Below, piece after piece: positions 20,304 to 29,671 of a DNA stretch of 64,000 nucleotides (position 1 is the stretch's first letter; the number at the start of each line of letters is the position of its first letter). The DNA is from Psychrobacter sp. ANT_WB68 (GTDB lineage: Bacteria; Pseudomonadota; Gammaproteobacteria; Pseudomonadales; Moraxellaceae). Location of the stretch: assembly GCF_008369115.1 (NCBI RefSeq), contig NZ_VOAZ01000003.1, positions 1 through 64,000 on the forward strand, read 5' to 3'. The notes beneath the pieces were generated by a model. That model searched no databases, had not been told where the DNA came from, and worked only from the letters and a program-made list of their open reading frames with translations. The translations under genes and the position numbers were made by a program.

Positions 20304-20356
20304 ACGCCTTATTTGTTACCATATGCTGGTAGTATTTACCTAACATCTGTTCCTAT

Positions 20357-20405
20357 AATAGCGTCTGGTCCTTTGCAAACTAAAAGGACTGACGCTATTT
20401 TTATT
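20357..20405 (+). terminator. Terminator of nqrM
   Basis: AATAGCGTC..GGTCCTTT pairs with AAAAGGAC.GACGCTATT, a long stem with one internal mismatch, followed by TTTTTATTT. Confidence 0.85.
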
Positions 20406-20686
20406 TGTGGGCGTTGGCTTTTTACTTAGCCTATTGTTATGATTTTTTTAAAACAGCTTCTTATAAGAAACCTTTATTCAAACAACAATGGCTGATATAC
20501 CTGACATGCGCTTTATAAGCAAAACCTAAGTAATCAACATCTAAAAATCACTACTCAGATACTAATTTTACCCTAATGAATGGGGTAGCAAGTTCCTATG
20601 ATGGGCTTTCTGCAACCAGTTCTACATTCTAATATATTGTCTCAATCACCGTCTTGGTGATGTACTCTGGTGTTGTTTTATAAGCG
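20406..20686. other. AT-rich gap before the MFS gene
   Basis: No gene is seen between the nqrM terminator and the MFS gene. Its promoter is presumably here but not recognisable. Confidence 0.3.
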
Positions 20687-22033
20687 ATGGTGCGCCAGCG
20701 CTTTTTAATGACGTGTCCTTTTTCTTATGCTAATAGTCGTGCTGCTATGTCTATCTCTCCTAATCTGCAAACTGATTTGCCGCCCCAGTCTTCAAAATCT
20801 CAGTCAGGTGCGCCGTCAAATTTTAAGCTGCCCTCTTCACGCTTTACGTTTTGGCTAGTACTGTGTGCCATGATTTTATTGGCGACCAATATGCGCTCGC
20901 CGATTGTGGCGCTGGGTTCTATTGCGCCGGTGGTGCAAGGGGCGCTTAATATCTCCGAAACCCAAATTGGCTGGCTTGGCGCGGTGCCAATGTTGACTTT
21001 TGCGCTCGGGGCTTTTATTTCGCCAGCGATTGGCAAACGTTTCGGCCTTGAAAACACCTTGATTGCGATGATTGCCTTATTAACGGTAGGCATGATTATT
21101 CGTAGCGTCATTCCGACTTGGATTGGCTTTTTAGGTGGCACGTTATTGCTAACGTTAGCGATTGGTTTTGCAAATACCCTTGCCGCTCCTGTGATTAAGC
21201 AGCGCACACCAAATCATATTCCGTTGATTACGGGTTTATTTAGTCTCACCATGACGGTGTCAGCAGGGATTGTCGCGGGCGTAGTCTTGCCATTATCTGA
21301 GCAAGTTGGCTGGCAATGGGCACTTGGTGGTTGGTCAATTTTAGGCGTGTTTGCCTTAATTATTTGGGTGCTGCTACGACTGCGTTTGGGCTCGTCAAAT
21401 CATCAGCCAGTTGTACCGCTTGCTGAAGGCGCACAAGCCCCGTCACCCATTTCCATGTGGCGCACGCCTTTTGCTTGGCAAATTGCGGTATTCATGGGCT
21501 TACAGTCGCTGCTTTTTTATACGGTTGCCAGTTTTTTACCTTCAATTTGGCTCAGTAAAGGCCTATCAGCGGTAAGCGCGGGACAGATGAACTCGGTATT
21601 TCAGTTTATGGCACCGGTGGCGATTTTAAGCTTAACCTGGCTGGTCAATCGCGGGCGTCCTATTCAGGCGTTAGCGGTGATTGCTGCCGTCTTAAATGTG
21701 ATTGGCATCTTAGGAGTCAGTTATTTATCTGCTGATTTAGCGTGGTTATGGTCGGCACTGATGGGCATTGGTTGTTCAGCGATTTTTACCTTAAGTATGA
21801 TGCTGTTTTCGATGCGTACTTATACCGCCAATCAATCAAGCGAGCTGTCGGGTATGGCGCAGGCGGTCGGTTATCTGATTGCCTTTTTCGGTCCATTGGG
21901 CACAGGCTGGTTGCATGAAGCAACCGACAGTTGGGATTTGCCCTTATTAATCATGTTGGTCTTAATGGTGGTAAACGTGGGTTTTGCTTGGATGGTCAGC
22001 CGTCCAGTGATGGTCGATGGTAAGAAGGCTTAA
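20687..22033 (+). CDS. MFS transporter, CynX/NimT-like
   Basis: Major facilitator superfamily permease of the cyanate/nitroimidazole-type branch. About twelve hydrophobic segments follow a polar N-terminus. NMRSPIVALGSIAPVVQ in the first helix region is characteristic of this branch, and two six-helix halves are separated by a cytoplasmic loop near EGAQAPSPISMW. Substrate is unknown; cyanate is not implied, since no cynS is nearby. The start is uncertain: ATGs at 20687, 20708 and 20747 are in frame and none has a good ribosome site. It is a single-gene unit between the nqrM terminator and tesA. Confidence 0.85.
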   Translation: MVRQRFLMTCPFSYANSRAAMSISPNLQTDLPPQSSKSQSGAPSNFKLPSSRFTFWLVLCAMILLATNMRSPIVALGSIAPVVQGALNISETQIGWLGAVPMLTFALGAFISPAIGKRFGLENTLIAMIALLTVGMIIRSVIPTWIGFLGGTLLLTLAIGFANTLAAPVIKQRTPNHIPLITGLFSLTMTVSAGIVAGVVLPLSEQVGWQWALGGWSILGVFALIIWVLLRLRLGSSNHQPVVPLAEGAQAPSPISMWRTPFAWQIAVFMGLQSLLFYTVASFLPSIWLSKGLSAVSAGQMNSVFQFMAPVAILSLTWLVNRGRPIQALAVIAAVLNVIGILGVSYLSADLAWLWSALMGIGCSAIFTLSMMLFSMRTYTANQSSELSGMAQAVGYLIAFFGPLGTGWLHEATDSWDLPLLIMLVLMVVNVGFAWMVSRPVMVDGKKA

Positions 22034-22107
22034 TTTTCGCCATTTATACCGACTGACAGGCGCGCAATACCGTTAACTGTCGCGCCATATTGCTCATAAG
22101 CTTAGTT

Positions 22108-22116
22108 TGCTACACT
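22108..22116 (+). promoter_or_regulatory. Possible extended -10 promoter for tesA
   Basis: TTTGC followed by TACACT (22111-22116), 30 bp before the tesA ATG; one base off TATACT. No good -35 seen. Confidence 0.3.
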
Positions 22117-22145
22117 GGTTTGATTGTAAATAGGACAGCAAAATC

Positions 22146-22952
22146 ATGATAAATATCTCTTCTTATTTGGCTAAACGCTTACCTGCCTCTGCATCCAAAT
22201 CTTTAATAATAGCGGCAGCATTAAGCGTTACCCTTGTAGTCAGCGGTTGTCAAAAAGAGCCTGACATTAATAAGGCTGACGATAGCACCCAAACCAACGA
22301 AACCCAGAAAACTACAACTACAACTACAACTACAACTGAGCAGCAAGCGCCATTAACGATATTGGCATTGGGTGATTCATTAACCGAAGGGCTTGGCGTC
22401 GATAATGATGCCAATTACCCCGCTCAGTTAGAAGCACGCCTAAAAGAGCTTGGCTATAAAGACGTCAAAGTGGTCAATTCAGGCTTAAGTGGTGAAACGA
22501 GTACGGGGCTTGTCAATCGATTGGATTGGGTATTGCAGACCAAACCTGATATCACCATTTTGACCGTCGGTGCCAATGATGCCATCCGTGGTATTGATGT
22601 GGCAACGGTCGAGGCCAATATTCGCACCGCTGTTAAACGCCTGCAGGACAATGGAAGTGAAGTTATCTTGGGCGGTATGCAGATTTATGACAATCTTGGC
22701 TCTGATTACGTAACATCATTTGCCGCGATATATCCAAGAGTGGCTAAAGATATGAATGTGACGCTGATTCCTTTCTTTTTAGATGGTGTGGGCGGCGACC
22801 CTAAGCTAAACCAAGCCGATGCGATTCACCCTACTAAAGAAGGTTATACCATTATCGTTAATGATAATATTTTGCCAATCTTACAGCCTGAAATTGAAAA
22901 GCTAGAAGCAAAGCTAACATCAACAAGCACGCCTACTGAGACCACGCAATGA
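22146..22952 (+). CDS. tesA: Arylesterase / TesA-like SGNH hydrolase, lipoprotein
   Basis: SGNH/GDSL-family esterase similar to TesA (thioesterase I / lysophospholipase L1). It has 268 residues. Signal peptide with lipobox VVSGC near residues 32-37, then a Thr-rich linker, block I ILALGDSLTEGLG (nucleophile Ser), block II NSGLSGET, block III VGANDAIRG and block V DAIHPTKEGY supply the catalytic set. Unlike E. coli TesA, which is soluble periplasmic, this one should be lipid-anchored. Its last bases overlap the next gene (ATGA), so it is translationally coupled to the ABC transporter. The linker DNA is a 6-bp tandem repeat (22310-22337). Confidence 0.88.
   Translation: MINISSYLAKRLPASASKSLIIAAALSVTLVVSGCQKEPDINKADDSTQTNETQKTTTTTTTTTEQQAPLTILALGDSLTEGLGVDNDANYPAQLEARLKELGYKDVKVVNSGLSGETSTGLVNRLDWVLQTKPDITILTVGANDAIRGIDVATVEANIRTAVKRLQDNGSEVILGGMQIYDNLGSDYVTSFAAIYPRVAKDMNVTLIPFFLDGVGGDPKLNQADAIHPTKEGYTIIVNDNILPILQPEIEKLEAKLTSTSTPTETTQ
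22310..22337 (+). repeat. Hexanucleotide tandem repeat in tesA
   Basis: Unit AACTAC repeated four times plus AACT, encoding alternating Thr codons in the linker after the lipobox. Gain or loss of a unit changes linker length by two residues and keeps frame. Confidence 0.8.
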
Positions 22953-23686
22953 CACTTTTAGCTTCAGACTTAGATTCAACTGCAACAATCACACCCACAT
23001 CTAAACCTTCCCCATTACTAACGGCCTTACAACTTAATAAAACCGTGCAAGTCGGTGAGCAAAAGCTGTCTATCATCAAAGACGTAGATATCCATGTCAA
23101 TGCGGGCGAGTTTGTGGTTATCATGGGCAAATCTGGCTCAGGAAAATCCACGTTATTAGGACTATTAGCAGCGTTAGATTATCCTGATAGTGGTTCCGTT
23201 GAATTGGCAGGGCAAACCTTAAGCAACCTTGATGAAGATGCGTTGGCGGTCATTCGCCAACGTGATATGGGTTTCGTCTTTCAATCTTTTCATCTATTAC
23301 CGACATTGACAGTAGCAGAAAACATTGCCTTCCCGCTTGATATCGCTCGCCGTCCAAACAAAGCGCGCGTTAATGAATTGATTGAAGCGGTTGATTTGGG
23401 ACATAGGCGTGATAGCTTACCCAACCAGTTATCAGGTGGTGAGCAGCAGCGTACTGCCGTTGCCCGCGCGTTGGTTTCACAGCCGAAGATTGTCTTTGCC
23501 GATGAGCCAACAGGCAACTTAGATGAGCAAAATGCCAATCAAGTGATGCAGCTATTATTAGATTTACGCCAGCAAGTGGGCTCGGCACTGGTCGTCGTCA
23601 CCCATGATGCCGCGCTTGCGCAGATGGCAGATCGTGTCATTACCATGCATGACGGTATGATAGATGGATCAAAAATTAATGGATAA
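22949..23686 (+). CDS. ybbA: ABC transporter ATP-binding protein (YbbA/LolD type)
   Basis: ATPase subunit of a MacB/LolD-family ABC transporter. It has 245 residues with Walker A GKSGSGKST, Q-loop QSFHLLPTLTVAEN, signature LSGGEQQR, Walker B IVFADEP and the switch histidine in VVVTHD. It starts within the tesA stop and its end overlaps the permease gene by 23 bp, so tesA, ybbA and ybbP form one tightly coupled unit. Homologues pair with YbbP; the substrate is not established, and a link to lipid or lysophospholipid handling is suggested only by the tesA neighbour. Confidence 0.92.
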   Translation: MTLLASDLDSTATITPTSKPSPLLTALQLNKTVQVGEQKLSIIKDVDIHVNAGEFVVIMGKSGSGKSTLLGLLAALDYPDSGSVELAGQTLSNLDEDALAVIRQRDMGFVFQSFHLLPTLTVAENIAFPLDIARRPNKARVNELIEAVDLGHRRDSLPNQLSGGEQQRTAVARALVSQPKIVFADEPTGNLDEQNANQVMQLLLDLRQQVGSALVVVTHDAALAQMADRVITMHDGMIDGSKING

Positions 23687-26270
23687 CATGGATAATGAGT
23701 CGAATTACTCGAGTGGCATAATAAGCCAACTATTTAATCGCACCTTAGGCACGCAAGCCCTAAGTCGCAGTTGGTGGCAACGCTGGATTTATCCGCTATT
23801 ATTTTTATTGACGCTAACGTTATCGCTTGCGACTTACCTCACCCTCGACTCCGTTCAGCAATCGGTTGCTACCTATATCAACGACAATCAGCGTGCGCTC
23901 GTTGGCGGCGATTTAATATTAAACAGCAAGCAAGAATGGCCAAGCGAGGTATTAACGCAAGTAGAGACGGTCGCTGATACGCAAATAGTATATGACTATC
24001 AGTTTAGCGCGATGGTGGTGACCGATGAGCAAACTTTGCTTGCCAGCGTCAAAGCCGTCTCTCCGGCTTATCCGTTATATGGGGAAGCCGAGCTTGCTTC
24101 AGGACAGCCTTTATGGCAGCAATTAAGCGCTGATAATGTCGTCGTCGCGCCCGAAGTACTGAACAGCTTAAACGCCAGTGTCGGTGACCAAATCACCATT
24201 GGTGATGCTGATTTTACCATTAGTGATGTGCTAACCAAAGAGCCTGACCGTCCGTTAACCGCCTTTGGTTTTGGCGGGCGGGTTTTGATGCATCAAGATG
24301 CGCTCGCAGCAACAAATTTACTGGGTCAGCGTAGCCGCATTAATTACCGTATTGAACTGGCTGGCGAGCCTGAATTAATGGCCGTGCAGCGTGATAAACT
24401 TACGCAAATACTAAGCAATTATCCTGATATTGAGATTTCTGATGCAGAATCAGCAGATACCTCTGTCTCGCGTATCTCTGACAATGTATTGATGTTCTTA
24501 AAGCTGCTCGTCATTGCCGTGCTCTTGTTATCTGCAGTGGCGATGTATGGCGTGATTACGGCTTTTGTGACCAAGCAGCAGTCTAGTAATGCCATTCGCT
24601 TGGCATTGGGTGAACCGCTTAAGTCGCTAAAACGCAGCTACTATCAGCTTTTGATTGTCACCACTATCATCGCCTGTATTGCCGCAGTTATCGTCAGTTT
24701 TGGCTTACTTAAAGTCGGTCAGCCGTATCTGATTGCTATCTTGCCTGCTGATGTTGGTCTAGCTATCAATCCTATTAGCGCCATTAAAACCATTATTATC
24801 GCTTTAGTGCTGACCATACTGATTGCTCAGCGTGGTTTAAGCACACTAAGTACGACCAAGCCTGCTACTTTACTTAATCAAGGAGTAAGCACAAACTCGC
24901 AAAATATGCCTTGGTATCGACGCTTGCCATTATTATGGTATGGGCTGATGCTAATCGGGCTTTATGCGTTTTTTGCTTATGAAGTTAATTCTCTGATACT
25001 AGGTGCGCAGCTCTTGATAGGCTTAACTGCCTTCGTAGCGATATTTTGGCTATTGGCGCGCGGTTGGTTATGGCTACTGACTAAGTTTGCTCAGTGCTCT
25101 AAGATTAGTTGGATGCAGCGTATTGCTATCCATAACCTTGCCCGTAAAGGCAATCAATCAGCATTATTTTTTGTCACTTTATCGCTATCAGTGGCGGTCT
25201 TAACTTTGATTACTACGCTTAATCATAGTATCAATACTCAGTTTATTAATGCGTATCCTGAGGATGCACCCAATTTATTTTTGCTCGATATTCAAAGTGA
25301 TCAGCATGATGAGATTAATAACATCATTGCTGCACCTGTCAACTATTATCCTGTCATTCGTGCGCGTGTCGTCACTGCTAATAATGTACCCGTACAAGAT
25401 ATCGAACCTGCAGACGGCTTTGATGAACCGACGCGTGTCTTTAATTTAAGCTACGCCGATACGGTGATGGATACTGAATTTATTACTGATTCGCTAGTAA
25501 AAAACGAGCTTTATGCCCCTATTAAGACTGCAGATAACAATTCAGCACAAACTGTTGCGCCGTTATCGATTTTGGATACGGCAGCCAGTTTGCTAAACGT
25601 CGGCATGGGTAATCAGGTGCGCTTTAATATCCAAGGAATTGAAATCGTCGGGCAAATAACCAGTATCCGCTCGCGCTATGAGAAAGGACCCAGCCCCTAC
25701 TTTTACTTCTTATTTGAGCCAGCGGTTTTAGCGGCTGCTCCGCAGATCCAATTTGCCACCGCCCACGTCGCAGCGGAAGAAATTCCAAAGCTCCAAGGTC
25801 AGCTAGTACGCGAGTTTCCTGCAGTAACGACCATTGACGGTACGGCAATCGCGCAACAAGTCCAAGAGTTGGTCGTGCAAATGAGTCGTTTGGTTTATGT
25901 CTTCACCTTACTGGCATTACTGACGGGTATTATGGTTTTGATTAGCTCGCTACTCTCCACCTCACAAGATCGCATGGCGGATAGTGCTTCATTTAGGCTG
26001 CTCGGTATGCAAAAGCGCGACTTATATATGCTAAATATCTTAGAACTTGGCATACTTGGCATTAGTGCCGCCTTATTTGCGGTTATTATCGCTAATATCG
26101 GGGCGTGGGCTGCTATTACCCTATGGTTTAATCTGCGCTTTAGTGTGTCGTGGACAAGCTTGGGTATTGGCGGTGTGGCGTTAGTTGCATTGCTCTTTGC
26201 CATTGCCATTATTTATGTGAGATTGGTGATTGGACGCGGGATTATGGCAAGGGTACGTGCGATGATTTAG
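23664..26270 (+). CDS. ybbP: ABC transporter permease (YbbP-like, FtsX domains)
   Basis: Large permease of the FtsX/MacB family, 868 residues. A transmembrane segment is near 44-64, then a periplasmic MacB-type domain (about 65-270), membrane segments near 275-300 and 325-390, a second membrane block from about 420, a second periplasmic domain (about 525-720), and three final helices with FtsX features (MVLISSLLSTSQDR, SFRLLGMQKRDLY). This duplicated layout matches E. coli YbbP. The start overlaps ybbA; other in-frame ATGs lie a few codons downstream, so the exact N-terminus is uncertain. Confidence 0.9.
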   Translation: MDQKLMDNMDNESNYSSGIISQLFNRTLGTQALSRSWWQRWIYPLLFLLTLTLSLATYLTLDSVQQSVATYINDNQRALVGGDLILNSKQEWPSEVLTQVETVADTQIVYDYQFSAMVVTDEQTLLASVKAVSPAYPLYGEAELASGQPLWQQLSADNVVVAPEVLNSLNASVGDQITIGDADFTISDVLTKEPDRPLTAFGFGGRVLMHQDALAATNLLGQRSRINYRIELAGEPELMAVQRDKLTQILSNYPDIEISDAESADTSVSRISDNVLMFLKLLVIAVLLLSAVAMYGVITAFVTKQQSSNAIRLALGEPLKSLKRSYYQLLIVTTIIACIAAVIVSFGLLKVGQPYLIAILPADVGLAINPISAIKTIIIALVLTILIAQRGLSTLSTTKPATLLNQGVSTNSQNMPWYRRLPLLWYGLMLIGLYAFFAYEVNSLILGAQLLIGLTAFVAIFWLLARGWLWLLTKFAQCSKISWMQRIAIHNLARKGNQSALFFVTLSLSVAVLTLITTLNHSINTQFINAYPEDAPNLFLLDIQSDQHDEINNIIAAPVNYYPVIRARVVTANNVPVQDIEPADGFDEPTRVFNLSYADTVMDTEFITDSLVKNELYAPIKTADNNSAQTVAPLSILDTAASLLNVGMGNQVRFNIQGIEIVGQITSIRSRYEKGPSPYFYFLFEPAVLAAAPQIQFATAHVAAEEIPKLQGQLVREFPAVTTIDGTAIAQQVQELVVQMSRLVYVFTLLALLTGIMVLISSLLSTSQDRMADSASFRLLGMQKRDLYMLNILELGILGISAALFAVIIANIGAWAAITLWFNLRFSVSWTSLGIGGVALVALLFAIAIIYVRLVIGRGIMARVRAMI

Positions 26271-26328
26271 AGTGAAATTAAAAGTAATAGTCAGCTTTTA
26301 TATTCCAGCTCGTTTAAAACTGACTATT

Positions 26329-26337
26329 TGCTATACT
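26329..26337 (+). promoter_or_regulatory. Extended -10 promoter for avtA
   Basis: TGC plus TATACT (26332-26337), 62 bp before the avtA ATG, in the context TTTGCTATACT. It shows avtA is probably a separate unit from ybbP. Confidence 0.5.
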
Positions 26338-26399
26338 AATGCCCATCTCAGCATTCATATATAACTCTCATAGAACATTCAGGAAAGTACGGTAATCTT

Positions 26400-27746
26400 A
26401 TGAAATTCTCAAAATTCGGTCAAAAATTTACCCAACCCACCGGTATCTCACAATTGATGGATGATCTGGGCGATGCGCTAAAAAGCGATCAGCCAATTAA
26501 CATGCTTGGCGGTGGTAATCCTGCCAAGATTGATGCTGTTAATGAGCTATTTTTAGAGACTTATAAAGCGCTTGGTAATGATAACGATGCCGGTGAGGCT
26601 AATAGCAGCGCTATTATTAGCATGGCGAATTACTCTAATCCGCAAGGTGATGCGGGCTTTATCGATGCTTTGGTTGGCTTCTTTAATCGTCATTATGATT
26701 GGAATTTGACCGCAGAAAATATCGCTTTGACCAATGGTTCGCAGAATGCTTTTTTCTATTTGTTTAACTTATTTGGTGGGGCTTTCGTTGATGAAAACAG
26801 TCAGGATAAACAAAGCCAGTCTGTCGACAAATCAATCCTACTACCATTAACCCCTGAATATATTGGCTATAGTGATGTGCATGTCGAAGGTCAGCATTTT
26901 GCAGCCGTATTACCTCATATTGATGAAGTAACCCATGATGGCGAGGAAGGTTTCTTTAAATATCGCGTCGATTTTGAAGCGTTAGAGAACTTGCCAGCAT
27001 TGAAAGAAGGGCGTATCGGCGCGATTTGCTGTTCGCGTCCGACCAATCCAACGGGTAATGTATTGACCGATGAGGAAATGGCGCATTTAACTGAGATTGC
27101 CAAGCGTTATGACATCCCGCTTATCATCGATAACGCCTACGGTATGCCCTTCCCTAATATCATCTACTCTGACGCGCATTTAAACTGGGATAACAATACG
27201 ATCCTTTGTTTTAGCCTGTCTAAAATTGGTCTGCCCGGTATGCGTACGGGTATTGTCGTTGCCGACGCGAAAGTCATCGAAGCGGTCAGCGCCATGAATG
27301 CGGTGGTGAATTTAGCGCCAACACGTTTTGGCGCAGCGATTGCGACGCCATTGGTAAACGATGACCGTATCAAGCAGTTAGCTGATAATGAGATTAAACC
27401 CTTTTATCAAAAGCAAGCCACATTAGCGGTAAAGCTGTTAAAAGAAGCGTTGGGTGATTATCCATTAATGATTCATAAGCCTGAGGGCGCGATTTTCTTA
27501 TGGTTATGGTTTAAAGATTTGCCGATTAGCACGCTTGAGCTGTACGAGCGTTTGAAAGAAAGAGGTACGATTATCGTTCCAAGTGAGTACTTCTTCCCTG
27601 GTGTCGATATCAGCGATTATCAGCATGCACACGAATGCATCCGCATGAGTATCGCCGCTGATGAGCAAACGCTGATTGATGGTATTCGAGTGATTGGTGA
27701 GGTGGTGCGCGAGCTTTATGATAAGGCTAGCAGTCAGAACGACTAA
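26400..27746 (+). CDS. avtA: Valine--pyruvate aminotransferase
   Basis: PLP-dependent aminotransferase (class I/II fold) that interconverts valine and alanine with their keto acids. It has 448 residues with the AvtA-type N-terminus FSKFGQKFTQPTGISQLMDDL and GGGNPA. Later come SRPTNPTGN, DNAYGMPFP and the PLP lysine, Lys275, in SLSKIGLPGMRTG. The C-terminal substrate arginine region is intact (HECIRMSIA). It is monocistronic with a strong terminator after it. Confidence 0.94.
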   Translation: MKFSKFGQKFTQPTGISQLMDDLGDALKSDQPINMLGGGNPAKIDAVNELFLETYKALGNDNDAGEANSSAIISMANYSNPQGDAGFIDALVGFFNRHYDWNLTAENIALTNGSQNAFFYLFNLFGGAFVDENSQDKQSQSVDKSILLPLTPEYIGYSDVHVEGQHFAAVLPHIDEVTHDGEEGFFKYRVDFEALENLPALKEGRIGAICCSRPTNPTGNVLTDEEMAHLTEIAKRYDIPLIIDNAYGMPFPNIIYSDAHLNWDNNTILCFSLSKIGLPGMRTGIVVADAKVIEAVSAMNAVVNLAPTRFGAAIATPLVNDDRIKQLADNEIKPFYQKQATLAVKLLKEALGDYPLMIHKPEGAIFLWLWFKDLPISTLELYERLKERGTIIVPSEYFFPGVDISDYQHAHECIRMSIAADEQTLIDGIRVIGEVVRELYDKASSQND

Positions 27747-27780
27747 GCCTTTTATTATACAAAGCGTTAACGATAGAAAC

Positions 27781-27812
27781 AAAAAACGGACTTATGAATA
27801 GTCCGTTTTTTT
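27781..27812 (+). terminator. Bidirectional terminator between avtA and the VanZ-like gene
   Basis: AAAAAACGGACT and AGTCCGTTTTTT pair perfectly around TATGAAT, with A and T runs on both sides. The stop codon of the minus-strand gene lies within it (27792-27794). Confidence 0.9.
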
Positions 27813-28238
27813 CTGTCGTTTAATCATAGGTTTGACGGTGTTGATTGACTGAAATGTCTTTGTCCATACGGTAAAGCCATAGATTATATAAGACAGCATA
27901 CAGGTATTAACAATATCATGGATACTGGCCTTTATTTCTGCAGCTTGTAACCCTGCGAGTCCTAGCTCGGTAATCGTCTGGCGATTATCCAAATACTCAC
28001 CTAATAAGGCGATAGCGGTTACCATGATCAAAGCAATAAATGCTCTAACACTGTATTTTTTAAAAATTGGACGTAGCAAGATTAAACTTAATAGGTAGAC
28101 ACCAATGCCCACATACATATGTAAGGCGTCTTTGTCTAATCCTGTGGCATCCACGACACCGTTTTTAAAGAGATAAAAATCCACGATTTTATTCCGCGTA
28201 TAAGAGATAGAAAATAACTGAGTATAAATGAAAAACAA
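27792..28238 (-). CDS. Small integral membrane protein, VanZ-like layout
   Basis: Not firmly assigned. It has 148 residues with about three hydrophobic segments (near 42-58, 67-84 and 108-125). The order DKDALHMYVGIG, then LGEYLDNRQ after the second segment, then SIHDIVNT leading into the third resembles the spacing of DKxxH, E..Q and D..N residues in VanZ-family proteins. This is an inference from layout only. The C-terminus is basic (KPMIKRQKK). ATG 28238 is the first start; a GTG a few codons downstream is possible. The stop codon is inside the terminator hairpin shared with avtA. Confidence 0.6.
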   Translation of the reverse strand: MFFIYTQLFSISYTRNKIVDFYLFKNGVVDATGLDKDALHMYVGIGVYLLSLILLRPIFKKYSVRAFIALIMVTAIALLGEYLDNRQTITELGLAGLQAAEIKASIHDIVNTCMLSYIIYGFTVWTKTFQSINTVKPMIKRQKKTDYS

Positions 28239-28255
28239 CTAATTATATATTGAGA

Positions 28256-28293
28256 ATAAAAAAGGTAGATTAAGCATTTGCTAACCTACCTTC
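28256..28293 (-). terminator. Terminator of hisB-hisH
   Basis: On the minus strand AAGGTAG..TTA pairs with TAA.CTACCTT and is followed by a run of T (the A run at 28256-28263 on the plus strand). Confidence 0.75.
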
Positions 28294-28351
28294 CTATTTA
28301 ATCGAAGCTGTTCAATCAAAACTGTCCAATCAAACATTCAACGCACGCTTT

Positions 28352-28996
28352 TTAAATATTCCAATCTACAAAATTCTTTAACAGCTGCAAACCCGCGGTG
28401 TGGCTTTTTTCTGGGTGGAACTGGGTCGCAAACAAGTTGTCTTGCAAAATACTGGCACAAAACGGCTGACCGTAGTCACAAACGGCAGCCACTTGCGAGC
28501 TATCGGCTGGCGCGCAGTAGTAGCTATGTACAAAGTAAAAATGTGCATTATCTTCGATGCCGTTCCACAATGGATGGTCAAAATCCATACCGTTAATGGT
28601 ATTCCAGCCCATGTGCGGCACTTTAATGGTTGCGCCTTGCTCATCTTTCCAAGTAGGGTCAAACGCTTCTACGCTGCCATTTAAGATGCCCAAGCATGTT
28701 GTGCCACCATTCTCAGCGGACTGCTCAAACAACGCCTGCATACCGACGCAGATGGCCATGACAGGCTTATTAAATATCGCCTGACGTATGACCTCATCAA
28801 TACCTGCCTCATGCATGCCAGCGATACAGTCGCGCATCGCACCGACACCTGGGAAGAAAATCTTATCAGCCGCCGCGACGACTTTTGGGTCATTGGTAAT
28901 AACGACTTCCGCGCCTACCGCTGACAATGCTTTGCTGGCCGAGTGCAAATTACCCATGCCATAATCTAGTAGTGCAATCTTTGTGGCTCGACTCAT
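28352..28996 (-). CDS. hisH: Imidazole glycerol phosphate synthase subunit HisH
   Basis: Glutamine amidotransferase subunit of IGP synthase; supplies ammonia to HisF in step five of histidine synthesis. It has 214 residues. The class I amidotransferase nucleophile Cys lies in [11 protein letters not shown], and the His-Glu pair in QFHPEKSH near the C-terminus. [11 protein letters not shown] opens the protein. The start codon directly abuts the hisB stop. HisF is not in the window. The terminator at 28256-28293 ends the pair. Confidence 0.97.
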   Translation of the reverse strand: MSRATKIALLDYGMGNLHSASKALSAVGAEVVITNDPKVVAAADKIFFPGVGAMRDCIAGMHEAGIDEVIRQAIFNKPVMAICVGMQALFEQSAENGGTTCLGILNGSVEAFDPTWKDEQGATIKVPHMGWNTINGMDFDHPLWNGIEDNAHFYFVHSYYCAPADSSQVAAVCDYGQPFCASILQDNLFATQFHPEKSHTAGLQLLKNFVDWNI

Positions 28997-29671
28997 CTAA
29001 AAAGCCTCTTTGGTCGACGGTAGCGTATTCAGCGCACGCTCATCATATTCGCAAGCCATACGTAGCGCACGAGCAAAGGCTTTAAAGGTAGATTCGATTT
29101 GGTGATGGCTGTTTTTACCTTTAAGATTGTCTAAATGCACCGTCATCCATGAGTGATTGACGAAGCCGTAGAAGAATTCGCTGAATAAATCGACATCGAA
29201 ATTACCGACGTGCGAGCGGGTAAAAGGAATGTCCATATGCAAACCAGGACGGCCTGATAAATCAACCACTGCGCGGGTAAGCGCTTCATCGAGTGGCGCA
29301 TAAAAGTGCCCATAACGACGGATGCCTTTTTTATCACCTAATGCTTTATTGAATGCTTGCCCAAGCGTGATGCCAGTATCTTCAACACTGTGGTGATCAT
29401 CGATAAAGGTGTCGCCGGTACATTTGATATCTAAGTCAAACAAACCGTGACGCTTAATTTGATCAATCATATGATCCAAAAACGGCACACCAGTATCGAC
29501 AGTGCCTTGACCTGTACCATCAAGATTGACGGTACAAGTCACTTGCGTCTCAGCAGTATTACGCTCAACGGTAGCGGTACGGGCTGGGCGACCATGTAAA
29601 TTTAGATTGGTAGATTGGTTTTGCTCAGTTGCATTGGCTGTATTGGTTGTCGTCGTAGAATTGGCAGTCAT
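28997..29671 (-). CDS. hisB: Imidazoleglycerol-phosphate dehydratase (monofunctional HisB)
   Basis: Mn2+-dependent dehydratase, step six of histidine synthesis. The 224 residues hold only the dehydratase, without the histidinol-phosphatase domain fused in enterobacteria. Metal-site motifs are present: [20 protein letters not shown]. The first about 26 residues are a Thr/Asn/Gln-rich tail before [15 protein letters not shown], unusual but with no better start downstream. It is transcribed leftwards, hisB then hisH, with zero spacing. Confidence 0.97.
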   Translation of the reverse strand: MTANSTTTTNTANATEQNQSTNLNLHGRPARTATVERNTAETQVTCTVNLDGTGQGTVDTGVPFLDHMIDQIKRHGLFDLDIKCTGDTFIDDHHSVEDTGITLGQAFNKALGDKKGIRRYGHFYAPLDEALTRAVVDLSGRPGLHMDIPFTRSHVGNFDVDLFSEFFYGFVNHSWMTVHLDNLKGKNSHHQIESTFKAFARALRMACEYDERALNTLPSTKEAF

